A stretch of 6,639 bases of DNA from Paludibacteraceae bacterium (GCA_023227695.1 JALNVE010000179.1:1-6639), one strand, 5' to 3'; numbered from the stretch's first letter, positions 1 through 6,484 are shown. Made by a program: numbers and translations. The notes: generated by a model from the sequence alone, not told the origin.

Positions 1-3
1 ATA

Positions 4-35
4 CAAATATGAGCAAATTGTTGAAAATATTCAAT
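4..35 (-). promoter_or_regulatory. possible leftward promoter at window edge
   Basis: Read on the minus strand, bases 4-11 give CATATTTG, one base from the Bacteroidetes -7 pattern TAnnTTTG and identical to the -7 box of small RNA-B at 6296-6303. An ATTG (bases 32-35) lies 20 nt upstream, a weak match to the -33 TTTG. Anything it drives would be outside the window to the left. Such AT-rich strings occur by chance, so this is a weak call. Confidence 0.2.
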
Positions 36-53
36 CGTATTTTCATTTAAGTC

Positions 54-110
54 ACCACGCAATTTGACCCATTGACACTTAGTATAGTGAAAATACCACG
101 CAATTTGACC
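54..110. repeat. perfect 16-bp direct repeat upstream of carAB
   Basis: The 16-mer ACCACGCAATTTGACC occurs at 54-69 and again at 95-110, with a start-to-start distance of 41 bp (close to four helical turns). Flanking bases do not match, so the identity is confined to the 16-mer. It is less AT-rich than the surrounding spacer. The placement before carAB and the helical phasing suggest paired protein-binding sites, possibly for a regulator of pyrimidine or arginine synthesis, but that role is inference. A chance local duplication is the alternative. Confidence 0.6.
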
Positions 111-133
111 TATACGCCTAATTGTATTAGGTC
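107..133. promoter_or_regulatory. nested inverted repeats, operator candidate
   Basis: CCTAAT (117-122) and ATTAGG (126-131) form a perfect 6-bp inverted repeat around TGT. GACCTA (107-112) and TAGGTC (128-133) form a second one that uses the same right half. The outer left arm overlaps the end of the second 16-bp direct repeat. The arrangement looks like an operator, or a small alternative-pairing RNA if transcription begins upstream. No regulator can be named from sequence alone. Confidence 0.35.
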
Positions 134-157
134 TGTTTGTGACTGCATGTATTCTTT

Positions 158-191
158 TTTGAATTTTTAATGTCAATTTGTTTTATTTTTG
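158..191 (+). promoter_or_regulatory. putative carAB promoter
   Basis: TATTTTTG at 184-191 is an exact match to the Bacteroidetes -7 pattern TAnnTTTG, and TTTG at 158-161 could serve as the -33 box, although the 22-nt spacing is longer than the usual 19 or so. Transcription would begin near 197-200 and leave a leader of about 35 nt before the ATG at 233. This would exclude the ATG at 170 as the start. A weaker alternative is TCTGTTTG at 132-139 with TTTG at 104-107 (24-nt spacing), which would permit either start. Confidence 0.4.
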
Positions 192-232
192 AGAAAAATA
201 AACGAAATTTGCTAAATTTTAGATCAGAATAT

Positions 233-3200
233 ATGCACGTTTACAGACCATTTAATTTGGTGCTTGATGATGGCACCGTTTTTAAAGGAAAATCATTCGG
301 TTATGAGAAACCAGTAGCCGGGGAGGTCGTCTTTAGTACGGCAATGGTTGGTTACCCAGAAAGTTTGACAGACCCTTCTTACTCAGGTCAAATTCTTACG
401 GTGACCTTTCCCTTAGTTGGAAATTATGGTGTTCCAAGCGACATAGTCGATGAGAACGGTATTTCAACTTTTTTTGAATCGGAAAAAATCCAAGTTAATG
501 GCTTGATTATTTCCGATTTTTCTTTTGAATACAGTCACTGGAACGCGATAGAAGATTTAGGAAACTGGTTGAAAAAACAGAAAGTGCCTGGAATCTTCGG
601 TATCGATACTCGTGAGCTGACAAAGATGGTACGTGAAAAGGGAGCTTTGAAGGGTAAACTTGTTTTTCCTGACGGTGAAGATATTCCGTTCATCAATCCT
701 GACGATGAAAACCAGGTTGCTAAGGTTAGCTGCAAAGAGGTGGTGACTTACGGCAAAGGTAAACACAAAGTTGTTTTGGTTGATTGTGGCGTGAAAAACA
801 ATATTATCCGTTGTTTACTTAATTGTGATGTTACCGTTATCCGTGTGCCTTGGGACTATGACTTCAATCAGTTGGAATATGATGGTCTGTTTATCTCTAA
901 CGGTCCGGGAAATCCCGAACACTGCAAAATCACAGTAGAGCATATCCGTAAAGCGATGGAGACAGGCAAGCCTATCTTCGGAATTTGTATGGGTAACCAG
1001 TTGCTTTCTGTAGCTGGTGGTGCTAAGACCTATAAATTGAAGTATGGACACAGAAGCCATAACCAACCAGTAAGCTTGGTAGGTACAACAAAGGCGTTCA
1101 TCACATCTCAGAACCACGGATTTGCTGTTGACAGCAGCACATTGAGTTCAGATTGGGAACCTTTGTTCGTCAACATGAACGATGGAACAAACGAGGGTAT
1201 TCGTCATAAAACGAAGCCTTTCTTCTCTGCTCAGTTCCACCCAGAGGCTTCTAGTGGTCCTAAAGATACGGAATTCCTTTTCAATGAGTTTGTTAAGCTG
1301 ATGGAGAACAAAGGCTCTAAGGCTTTTGGTGGTCAAGATAAAAGCTCTTTCTTGGGTAAAAAGAAATACAATAAAGTGTTGCTCTTAGGTTCAGGAGCTT
1401 TAAAAATCGGTGAGGCGGGAGAGTTTGACTACTCAGGTTCTCAGGCTTTGAAGGCTTTGAAAGAGGAGGGCATTTCAACCGTTTTGATCAATCCTAATAT
1501 CGCTACCGTTCAGACTTCTGAGGGTATTGCTGATAAGGTTTACTTCTTGCCTGTCACTCCAGATTTCGTTGAGCGCGTTATAGAGAAGGAACGCCCAGAC
1601 GGAATCTTCTTGTCATTCGGTGGTCAGACCGCATTGAACTGTGGTGTGGCCTTGTTCCGTTCTGGCGTTTTGGAGAAATATAACATCGATGTTTTAGGAA
1701 CTCCGGTTCAGTCAATCATCGATACAGAGGACCGTGAAATCTTCAACAGGAAACTTTCTGAGATCAATGTCAACTATATAAAGAGCGAGGCTGTTACAGA
1801 TATTAAACGTGCTGTCAAGGCAGCTAATGATTTGGGTTATCCTGTCATTGTTCGTGCTGCTTATGCATTGGGCGGACTAGGTTCTGGTTTCTGTAATAAC
1901 GATGAGGAGTTGAAGGTGTTGGTGGAGAAGGCATTCTCTTATTCACCTCAAGTGTTGGTAGAGAAGTCTTTGAAGGGTTGGAAAGAGATCGAGTACGAGG
2001 TTGTCCGTGACCGTTACGATAACTGTATCACAGTTTGTAACATGGAAAATTTCGACCCACTGGGAATCCACACTGGTGAGAGTATCGTTGTTGCTCCATC
2101 TCAGACGTTGACAAACAAAGAATACTATAAGTTAAGGGAGTTGGCCATCCGCATTATCCGTCACATCGGAATCGTGGGTGAGTGTAACGTGCAATATGCC
2201 TTCGACCCTAATTCTGAAGATTATCGTGTGATTGAGGTGAACGCTCGTTTGAGCCGTTCTTCTGCTTTGGCTTCTAAGGCTACGGGTTATCCTTTGGCTT
2301 TCGTTGCTGCCAAATTGGGTATGGGTTACGGATTGCCTGAGTTGAAGAACTCAGTTACGAAGGAAACTTCAGCCTTCTTTGAACCAGCTTTGGACTATAT
2401 CGTCTGCAAAATTCCTCGTTGGGATTTGGGTAAATTCCAAGGTGTTTCTCGTTTACTAGGCAGTAGCATGAAGAGTGTGGGTGAGATTATGGCAATTGGT
2501 CGTACATTTGAGGAGGCTATCCAAAAAGGTCTTCGTATGATTGGTCAGGGAATGCACGGATTTGTTGCCAATAAGGATTTGATTTCTTCCGATTTGGATA
2601 AGGACTTGTCTCAACCAACAGATAAACGTGTGTTCTATCTTGCTCAGGCTTTGCAAGAGGGGTACTCAATTGAGAGGATTTATGAGTTGACGAAGATAGA
2701 TCTCTGGTTCTTGCAGAAGTTGCAGCATATCGTAAAACACCAGAAGGAACTGACTACATACAATACGTTGGAGTCTCTTCCTGATGAGTTGCTCAAACAT
2801 GTTAAGTGTCTTGGATTCTCCGACTTCCAGGTTGCTCGTTTGGTTACTAAATGTAGTAACGACGATATTGATCAGGAGGTGCTTAATGTACGCAAATATC
2901 GTAAGTCAAAAGGCATTGTCCCTGTTGTTAAACAGATTGATACATTGGCTGCTGAGTATCCTGCTCAGACCAATTATCTATATATCACCTATAATGGTGT
3001 AGGTAACGACGTCAAGTATCTGGGCGACCACAAGTCTGTAGTTGTTCTTGGTTCTGGTGCTTACCGAATAGGTTCATCTGTTGAGTTTGATTGGTGCGGT
3101 GTCAACGCATTAAACACCATCAGACGCGAGGGATACCGCTCAGTAATGATCAACTACAACCCTGAGACCGTTTCTACGGACTACGATATGTGCGATAGGC

Positions 3201-4576
3201 TCTACTTCGATGAGTTGAGCTTTGAGCGTGTCTTGGATATCCTAGAGCTGGAAAATCCAATGGGTGTGATTGTCTCTACTGGTGGTCAGATTCCAAATAA
3301 CTTGGCCGTTAAGTTGGCTGAGAATCACGTCAACATTTTAGGAACTCAGGCTGAAGACATAGATAGAGCTGAAGACCGTCACAAGTTCTCTTCTTTGATG
3401 GATCAGTTGGGCATTGACCAACCTCGTTGGAAAGAGTTGACCACATTGGAGGATGTAAATGAATTCGTCGACCATATCGGATTCCCGGTTTTGGTTCGTC
3501 CTTCCTACGTGCTTTCTGGAGCCGCGATGAATGTCTGCTCAAATAAGTCGCAGTTGAAGAACTTTCTTCAGTTGGCAGCCAACGTTTCGCAGAAGCACCC
3601 TGTTGTTATATCTGAGTTTATAGAGCGTTGCAAAGAGATTGAAATCGATGCTGTGGCAGATCATGGAGACATCATTGTCTATGCGATCTCTGAGCACGTG
3701 GAGTTTGCCGGAGTTCACTCTGGAGATGCTACCACTCAGTTCCCTCCTCAAAAGATTTATGTGGAGACCGTACGTCGTATCAAGAACATTGCCCGTAAGA
3801 CGGCAAAGGCCTTGAATATTACCGGTCCGTTCAATATTCAGTTCTTGGCTAAGAACAACGAGATCAAGGTTATTGAGTGTAACCTGAGAGCTTCACGAAG
3901 CTTCCCGTTCGTGTCTAAGGTGTTGAAGATAAACTTCATCGAATTGGCTACGAAGGTGATGTTAGGTTTGAAGGTGGCTAAACCAGAGAAGTCTGCATTT
4001 GATCTTGATTATGTGGGAGTTAAGGCTTCCCAATTCTCGTACGCACGTTTGCAGCAGGCCGATCCGGTTCACGGTGTAGATATGTCGTCAACAGGAGAGG
4101 TGGGTTGTATCGGCGACGATTTCTCTGAGGCTTTGATGACTTCATTGCTTTCTGTTGGATACAAGATTCCAAAGAAGAGCATCATGATCTCTTCAGGAAA
4201 TACGAAGTCTAAGGTTGATTTGTTGGATGCCTGCAAGATGCTGCAAGACCATGGATATGATATCTATGCAACCGGAGGTTCTCATAAGTTCTTGACAGAG
4301 AACGGCATCAAGTCAACGATGGTTGGATGGCCAGATGAGGACAAAGGTGTCATCAACGTAATGGAGATGATTGCTGATAAGAAGTTTGATTTGGTCATTA
4401 ATATTCCGAAGGATGCTTCTCCGCGCGAGTTGGAAAATGGTTATGCGATCCGTCGTGGCACCATCGACTTCAATATTCCGTTGATTACCAATGCCCGCTT
4501 GGCGAGTGCGTTCATCCGCTCTTTCTGCGAACTCAAATTCGAAGATATCAAAATCAAGAGCTGGGACGAGTATTGA
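233..4576 (+). CDS. carAB: fused glutamine-dependent carbamoyl-phosphate synthase (CarA-CarB)
   Basis: This gene makes carbamoyl phosphate from glutamine, bicarbonate and two ATP, feeding pyrimidine and arginine synthesis in the cytoplasm. From the start at 233 the protein has 1447 residues. Residues 8 to about 350 are the CarA part: an N-terminal domain (LVLDDG, then GYPESLTDPSYSGQ) and a class I glutaminase with nucleophile Cys252 in GICMGNQ and His336/Glu338 in FHPEA. A linker of about 25 residues leads into CarB at about 380. The first synthetase half (VLLLGSGALKIGEAGEFDYSGSQ, cut here for length: residues 382 on) has FGGQTALNCG, the second (from about 934) has GSGAYRIGSSVEFDWC and STGGQ, and an MGS-like allosteric domain runs from about 1314. 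All key motifs look intact. Most bacteria encode the subunits separately; the fusion and many motifs resemble eukaryotic CPS II/CAD. An in-frame ATG at 170 would add 21 residues, but these are unlike CarA N-termini and overlap the likely promoter. Confidence 0.96.
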   Translation: MHVYRPFNLVLDDGTVFKGKSFGYEKPVAGEVVFSTAMVGYPESLTDPSYSGQILTVTFPLVGNYGVPSDIVDENGISTFFESEKIQVNGLIISDFSFEYSHWNAIEDLGNWLKKQKVPGIFGIDTRELTKMVREKGALKGKLVFPDGEDIPFINPDDENQVAKVSCKEVVTYGKGKHKVVLVDCGVKNNIIRCLLNCDVTVIRVPWDYDFNQLEYDGLFISNGPGNPEHCKITVEHIRKAMETGKPIFGICMGNQLLSVAGGAKTYKLKYGHRSHNQPVSLVGTTKAFITSQNHGFAVDSSTLSSDWEPLFVNMNDGTNEGIRHKTKPFFSAQFHPEASSGPKDTEFLFNEFVKLMENKGSKAFGGQDKSSFLGKKKYNKVLLLGSGALKIGEAGEFDYSGSQALKALKEEGISTVLINPNIATVQTSEGIADKVYFLPVTPDFVERVIEKERPDGIFLSFGGQTALNCGVALFRSGVLEKYNIDVLGTPVQSIIDTEDREIFNRKLSEINVNYIKSEAVTDIKRAVKAANDLGYPVIVRAAYALGGLGSGFCNNDEELKVLVEKAFSYSPQVLVEKSLKGWKEIEYEVVRDRYDNCITVCNMENFDPLGIHTGESIVVAPSQTLTNKEYYKLRELAIRIIRHIGIVGECNVQYAFDPNSEDYRVIEVNARLSRSSALASKATGYPLAFVAAKLGMGYGLPELKNSVTKETSAFFEPALDYIVCKIPRWDLGKFQGVSRLLGSSMKSVGEIMAIGRTFEEAIQKGLRMIGQGMHGFVANKDLISSDLDKDLSQPTDKRVFYLAQALQEGYSIERIYELTKIDLWFLQKLQHIVKHQKELTTYNTLESLPDELLKHVKCLGFSDFQVARLVTKCSNDDIDQEVLNVRKYRKSKGIVPVVKQIDTLAAEYPAQTNYLYITYNGVGNDVKYLGDHKSVVVLGSGAYRIGSSVEFDWCGVNALNTIRREGYRSVMINYNPETVSTDYDMCDRLYFDELSFERVLDILELENPMGVIVSTGGQIPNNLAVKLAENHVNILGTQAEDIDRAEDRHKFSSLMDQLGIDQPRWKELTTLEDVNEFVDHIGFPVLVRPSYVLSGAAMNVCSNKSQLKNFLQLAANVSQKHPVVISEFIERCKEIEIDAVADHGDIIVYAISEHVEFAGVHSGDATTQFPPQKIYVETVRRIKNIARKTAKALNITGPFNIQFLAKNNEIKVIECNLRASRSFPFVSKVLKINFIELATKVMLGLKVAKPEKSAFDLDYVGVKASQFSYARLQQADPVHGVDMSSTGEVGCIGDDFSEALMTSLLSVGYKIPKKSIMISSGNTKSKVDLLDACKMLQDHGYDIYATGGSHKFLTENGIKSTMVGWPDEDKGVINVMEMIADKKFDLVINIPKDASPRELENGYAIRRGTIDFNIPLITNARLASAFIRSFCELKFEDIKIKSWDEY

Positions 4577-4598
4577 TAAATACTTTCAGTAGAATAGG

Positions 4599-4632
4599 AA
4601 AGGGGATACTTCATTGAGGCATCCCCTTTTTT
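4599..4632 (+). terminator. factor-independent terminator of carAB
   Basis: AAAGGGGAT (4599-4607) pairs perfectly with ATCCCCTTT (4621-4629). Beyond an A-C mismatch, CTTC (4609-4612) can pair with GAGG (4616-4619), leaving a 3-nt loop. The stem runs into six T residues (4627-4632). It begins 22 nt after the carAB stop codon. On the minus strand the hairpin is followed by only three T residues, so it would be a weaker terminator for the converging hydrolase gene. Confidence 0.85.
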
Positions 4633-4672
4633 GCTTTGCAAAAAATAGTCCTGTTGGACTATCTGAATGCTT

Positions 4673-5476
4673 TCACAAGAAAATATTCACACCCGTACTC
4701 GCATAATGAACATTAGCCTTGCACTTCTGCTTTAGAATGGCATATTTATCAATTCCTGTGCAGTGACACACGTAGATGTCTTTGATGTGGAAGGTGTCAA
4801 GCGTCTCTGCTAAACTAACCACCTCTTCGTCGGGCTCTTTGCTGGTGTGCAAGCCGCCTAGGATAAGTCGTATCGGTAATCCGAACTCTTTCTGCGCAGA
4901 GCGCAATATGTTGGTGATGCCGCGGTGAGCACATCCGCTGATGATGGACAGCTCTTTGTCTTTTACGATAGCAAGATAAAGTTCGTCGTCAAAACGGTCG
5001 TCGAGCATCTCATCGCCTTCCTTGATTTTGAAATGGGTGAAATGCGTCTCCTTTTCATCGAAAATCTCAATGTTGGGCATGATAAAGACGTTGGGCAAAA
5101 TCTCCGTGCGTTGGTTCACAATCTCGATTCTCTTTTGTGGAATGAGGTCTAAATTTGGTGTTCCGATGTACTCTCCTGTCGTCTTTGTCTTGAATAGACG
5201 GAAGGTGCTTTTTGCATAGACTTTGGCATGTTTATTAACCTGCAGAAGAGAGGCTAATCCGCCAGTATGGTCATAATGGCCGTGGCTTAAAACGATGGAT
5301 TCGATGCTGTCAGGATCCAATTCGTAAATCTTTGAGTTTCGTAAAAAAGCATCTGTCTGACCGGTGTCAAAGACAATGCGTCTGTCGTTCTCCTCTATCA
5401 GAATGGAGAGTCCGTGTTCTGCTGCAACCTTGGTCTGGAAAGCTGTGTTTTCTATTAAAAGTTTAATCTTCATCAT
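4673..5476 (-). CDS. metallo-beta-lactamase-fold hydrolase, COG1237-like
   Basis: The 267-residue protein is a cytoplasmic MBL-fold enzyme with no visible signal peptide or membrane segment. The metal-binding motif HGHYDH is at residues 65-70, followed by TGG. Further family signatures are EHGLSILIE (20-28), FDTGQ (36-40), GCAHRGITN (181-189, His184 a likely metal ligand), GGLH (207-210), CHCTG (237-241) and a C-terminal STG (260-262). This set matches the family that includes the archaeal dihydropterin/ribofuranosylaminobenzene 5'-phosphate synthase of methanopterin synthesis. Bacterial members are often named after it, but their substrates are generally unknown, and nothing here suggests methanopterin synthesis. 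The frame opens with two ATG codons (5474-5476 and 5471-5473); either could be used. The gene converges on carAB, with the carAB terminator between them, and lies downstream of small RNA-A on the same strand. Confidence 0.93.
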   Translation of the reverse strand: MMKIKLLIENTAFQTKVAAEHGLSILIEENDRRIVFDTGQTDAFLRNSKIYELDPDSIESIVLSHGHYDHTGGLASLLQVNKHAKVYAKSTFRLFKTKTTGEYIGTPNLDLIPQKRIEIVNQRTEILPNVFIMPNIEIFDEKETHFTHFKIKEGDEMLDDRFDDELYLAIVKDKELSIISGCAHRGITNILRSAQKEFGLPIRLILGGLHTSKEPDEEVVSLAETLDTFHIKDIYVCHCTGIDKYAILKQKCKANVHYASTGVNIFL

Positions 5477-5489
5477 TTTCCATTTTGCC

Positions 5490-5522
5490 CAAAAATAAGA
5501 AAAAATTAGGAACCACTTTCCT
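5490..5522 (-). promoter_or_regulatory. possible promoter of the MBL hydrolase gene
   Basis: Minus-strand TATTTTTG (5497 to 5490) is an exact TAnnTTTG -7 match only 13 nt before the start codon, so the transcript would be almost leaderless. No TTTG sits at the expected -33 position. That position is instead covered by a short inverted repeat, AGGAA (5508-5512) and TTCCT (5518-5522), which could be an activator or repressor site. The alternative is transcription from the RNA-A promoter through its imperfect terminator. Confidence 0.3.
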
Positions 5523-5620
5523 CTGATGGGTCCAATTATAGGATCGCGTACAAATGTTTTTGACGTTGATTCTTATTTGAACATACTCACAGGCTTTTTC
5601 ACTTGATCCCTATATAATGA

Positions 5621-5696
5621 TTAAGGGGGGCTTCACAGCTCCCCTTAACGTGTTAATAAAAACCTTAACTATGAAAAATCTACCTATTTTGTTTGC
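5621..5696 (-). ncRNA. small RNA-A, paralogue of RNA-B
   Basis: On the minus strand, an RNA starting near 5696 (a G, 5 nt past the -7 box) would share its first 38 nt with RNA-B, apart from one C/T change and one U-run length change. Its 3' end is a hairpin: TTAAGGGG (5648-5641) pairs with CCCCTTAA (5628-5621), an A-C mismatch follows, then GCT/AGC closes a GTGA tetraloop (GNRA type). RNA-B has the same apex, mismatch position and loop class with different lower-stem pairs. No ORF on the minus strand explains the conservation. The bases after the hairpin (TCATTATATA) are a poor U-tract, so this copy may read through toward the hydrolase gene. The family is not identified; Bacteroidales-specific Rfam motifs are the first comparison to make. 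Confidence 0.5.
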
Positions 5697-5700
5697 ATTA

Positions 5701-5731
5701 CTAACTTACTTCTTTTTTTAGTGAAATGCAA
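5701..5731 (-). promoter_or_regulatory. promoter of small RNA-A
   Basis: Minus-strand TTTG (5731-5728), exactly 19 nt, then TAAGTTAG (5708-5701), which matches TAnnTTTG at all but one defined position. The arrangement and its distance to the conserved RNA start match RNA-B, although the surrounding spacer bases differ. Confidence 0.5.
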
Positions 5732-5739
5732 ATTAATCA

Positions 5740-6203
5740 CCCTAAATTAGAGGGTTTTTAGTGAGTTATTGATATATATTAATTATTGATATTTAAAACT
5801 AAAATTGACCATGTTTTGATTAATCTTTCTTTGATTTTTATAGTCTAATTTATTCCTAAATATTTTTTTTAATGAGATTTTCGATTTGTAATTCAGTCAA
5901 TTCTAATTTTTGAGGAAACCCTATGGACTATGTAACGAAAAATTCTAGATTAATCTTAAAAAAGAGGTAGATGCAACGTCAAGACAGCAATGAAATGTAT
6001 TTCTGATGGTCACTCAGTTGACGTAACATAGACTGAAAAATGCGGGCATATGTATGTCCGTACCATAAATTCCGAAAAATGAGTACGCTTTTTGATTTAA
6101 GTTGATCTATAATATAATCAAATAGAGCTGATTAGTGGTTCGAAGACAATCCAGATACTTTTTTTCTATTAATCCGTTTTTGTGCTTTTTTACGAGACTT
6201 AGC
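5740..6203. other. AT-rich spacer with no supportable gene
   Basis: No ORF with recognisable protein character, tRNA or rRNA is seen. Two minor structures are present: an inverted repeat CGGGCATA (6043-6050) with TATGTCCG (6053-6060), containing one G-T pair and an almost empty loop, and a perfect 7-bp inverted repeat ACGTCAA (5976-5982) with TTGACGT (6018-6024). The stretch may be degraded former coding or mobile DNA, but no terminal repeats or transposase motifs support that. Confidence 0.5.
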
Positions 6204-6240
6204 AAAAAAAACAAAGGGAAGCTTCCCAGCGTCCCTTTGT
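6204..6240 (-). terminator. terminator of small RNA-B
   Basis: On the minus strand ACAAAGGGA (6240-6232) pairs with TCCCTTTGT (6219-6211). After a C-T mismatch, GCT (6230-6228) pairs with AGC (6223-6221) around the GGGA loop (6227-6224). Seven further T residues follow (6210-6204), the classic intrinsic terminator layout. Confidence 0.72.
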
Positions 6241-6290
6241 CCTGTTTAATCTAAACCTTAACTATGAAAAAATCTACCTGTTTTGTTTGC
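6204..6290 (-). ncRNA. small RNA-B with intrinsic terminator
   Basis: The predicted minus-strand transcript is about 87 nt and starts at a G at 6290, 6 nt past the -7 box. The 5' part (6290 to about 6252) is nearly identical to RNA-A and is probably mostly unpaired. It includes GGTAGATTTTTTCATAG, complementary to a start-codon-like sequence. The 3' part is a terminator hairpin with a GGGA (GNRA) tetraloop followed by U residues. Promoter, conserved body and terminator fall in the right order and spacing for an independent small RNA. In the opposite orientation there is no promoter match, no U-tract and no GNRA loop. Function and family are unknown. Confidence 0.62.
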
Positions 6291-6295
6291 TATTA

Positions 6296-6326
6296 CAAAT
6301 ATGAAATAAAATATATAAATCACAAA
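6296..6326 (-). promoter_or_regulatory. promoter of small RNA-B
   Basis: Minus-strand TTTG (6326-6323), exactly 19 nt, then CATATTTG (6303-6296), which differs from TAnnTTTG at one defined base. The spacing equals that of the RNA-A promoter and the distance to the conserved RNA start differs by a single base. Confidence 0.55.
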
Positions 6327-6353
6327 GGAATGTGAACAAAAAAACAGCAAAAG

Positions 6354-6391
6354 AATATTTTCCTTTGAAAATATTGACAAAAACATGTTTT
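6354..6391. promoter_or_regulatory. inverted repeat and palindrome between divergent promoters
   Basis: AATATTTTC (6354-6362) and GAAAATATT (6367-6375) form a perfect 9-bp inverted repeat around CTTT. Close by, AAAACATGTTTT (6380-6391) is a perfect 12-bp palindrome. Both lie between the leftward RNA-B promoter and the rightward promoter near 6462, where an operator would be expected. AT-rich DNA yields such symmetry by chance fairly often, so binding is unproven. Confidence 0.3.
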
Positions 6392-6436
6392 ATAATATCA
6401 AAACGTTTATTTTTGACATTAAAAATTTTGGCATTT

Positions 6437-6469
6437 TCTGTTTTATTTCATGGCTCTGATTTATCTTTG
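6437..6469 (+). promoter_or_regulatory. putative promoter of the right-end gene
   Basis: TATCTTTG at 6462-6469 matches the Bacteroidetes -7 pattern exactly. TCTG at 6437-6440, 21 nt upstream, is a one-mismatch -33 candidate. Transcription would start near 6475 and give a leader of about 93 nt. A second exact -7 match, TATTTTTG at 6408-6415, lacks a nearby -33 box. Confidence 0.4.
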
Positions 6470-6484
6470 TGAAGTATAATGATT

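Noticed and set aside
535..1336. Minus-strand open frames of 62 to 100 codons inside carAB
   Set aside because: They are shadows of the strongly conserved plus-strand coding sequence.
4925..5219. Plus-strand open frames of 75 and 65 codons inside the hydrolase gene
   Set aside because: They lie fully antisense to a well-supported MBL gene and have no family-like residues.
5916..5955. Possible degenerate third copy of the RNA body (AAACC, ACTATG and GAAAAATTCTA in order)
   Set aside because: The alignment needs several gaps, and there is neither a GNRA hairpin on the left nor a promoter at the expected offset on the right.
5979..6131. 50-codon open frame on the minus strand containing MLRQLSDHQ near its end
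   Set aside because: It has no start codon in its first two thirds, matches no family I recognise, and an open frame of this length is expected by chance in six frames of this spacer.
5740..6203. Insertion-sequence remnant in the spacer between the small RNAs
   Set aside because: No terminal inverted repeats, target-site duplication or transposase motif could be found.
6264..6335. Plus-strand mini-ORF starting MKKSTCFVC within repeat B, and its counterpart at 5671 starting MKNLPILF
   Set aside because: A one-base difference in the A-run puts the two copies in different frames, so peptide sequence is not conserved. Promoter, U-tract and GNRA loops all support transcription from the minus strand.
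6374..6396. TTGACA and TATAAT resembling a sigma-70 promoter
   Set aside because: The spacing is only 11 bp, and Bacteroidetes primary sigma factors use a different consensus.
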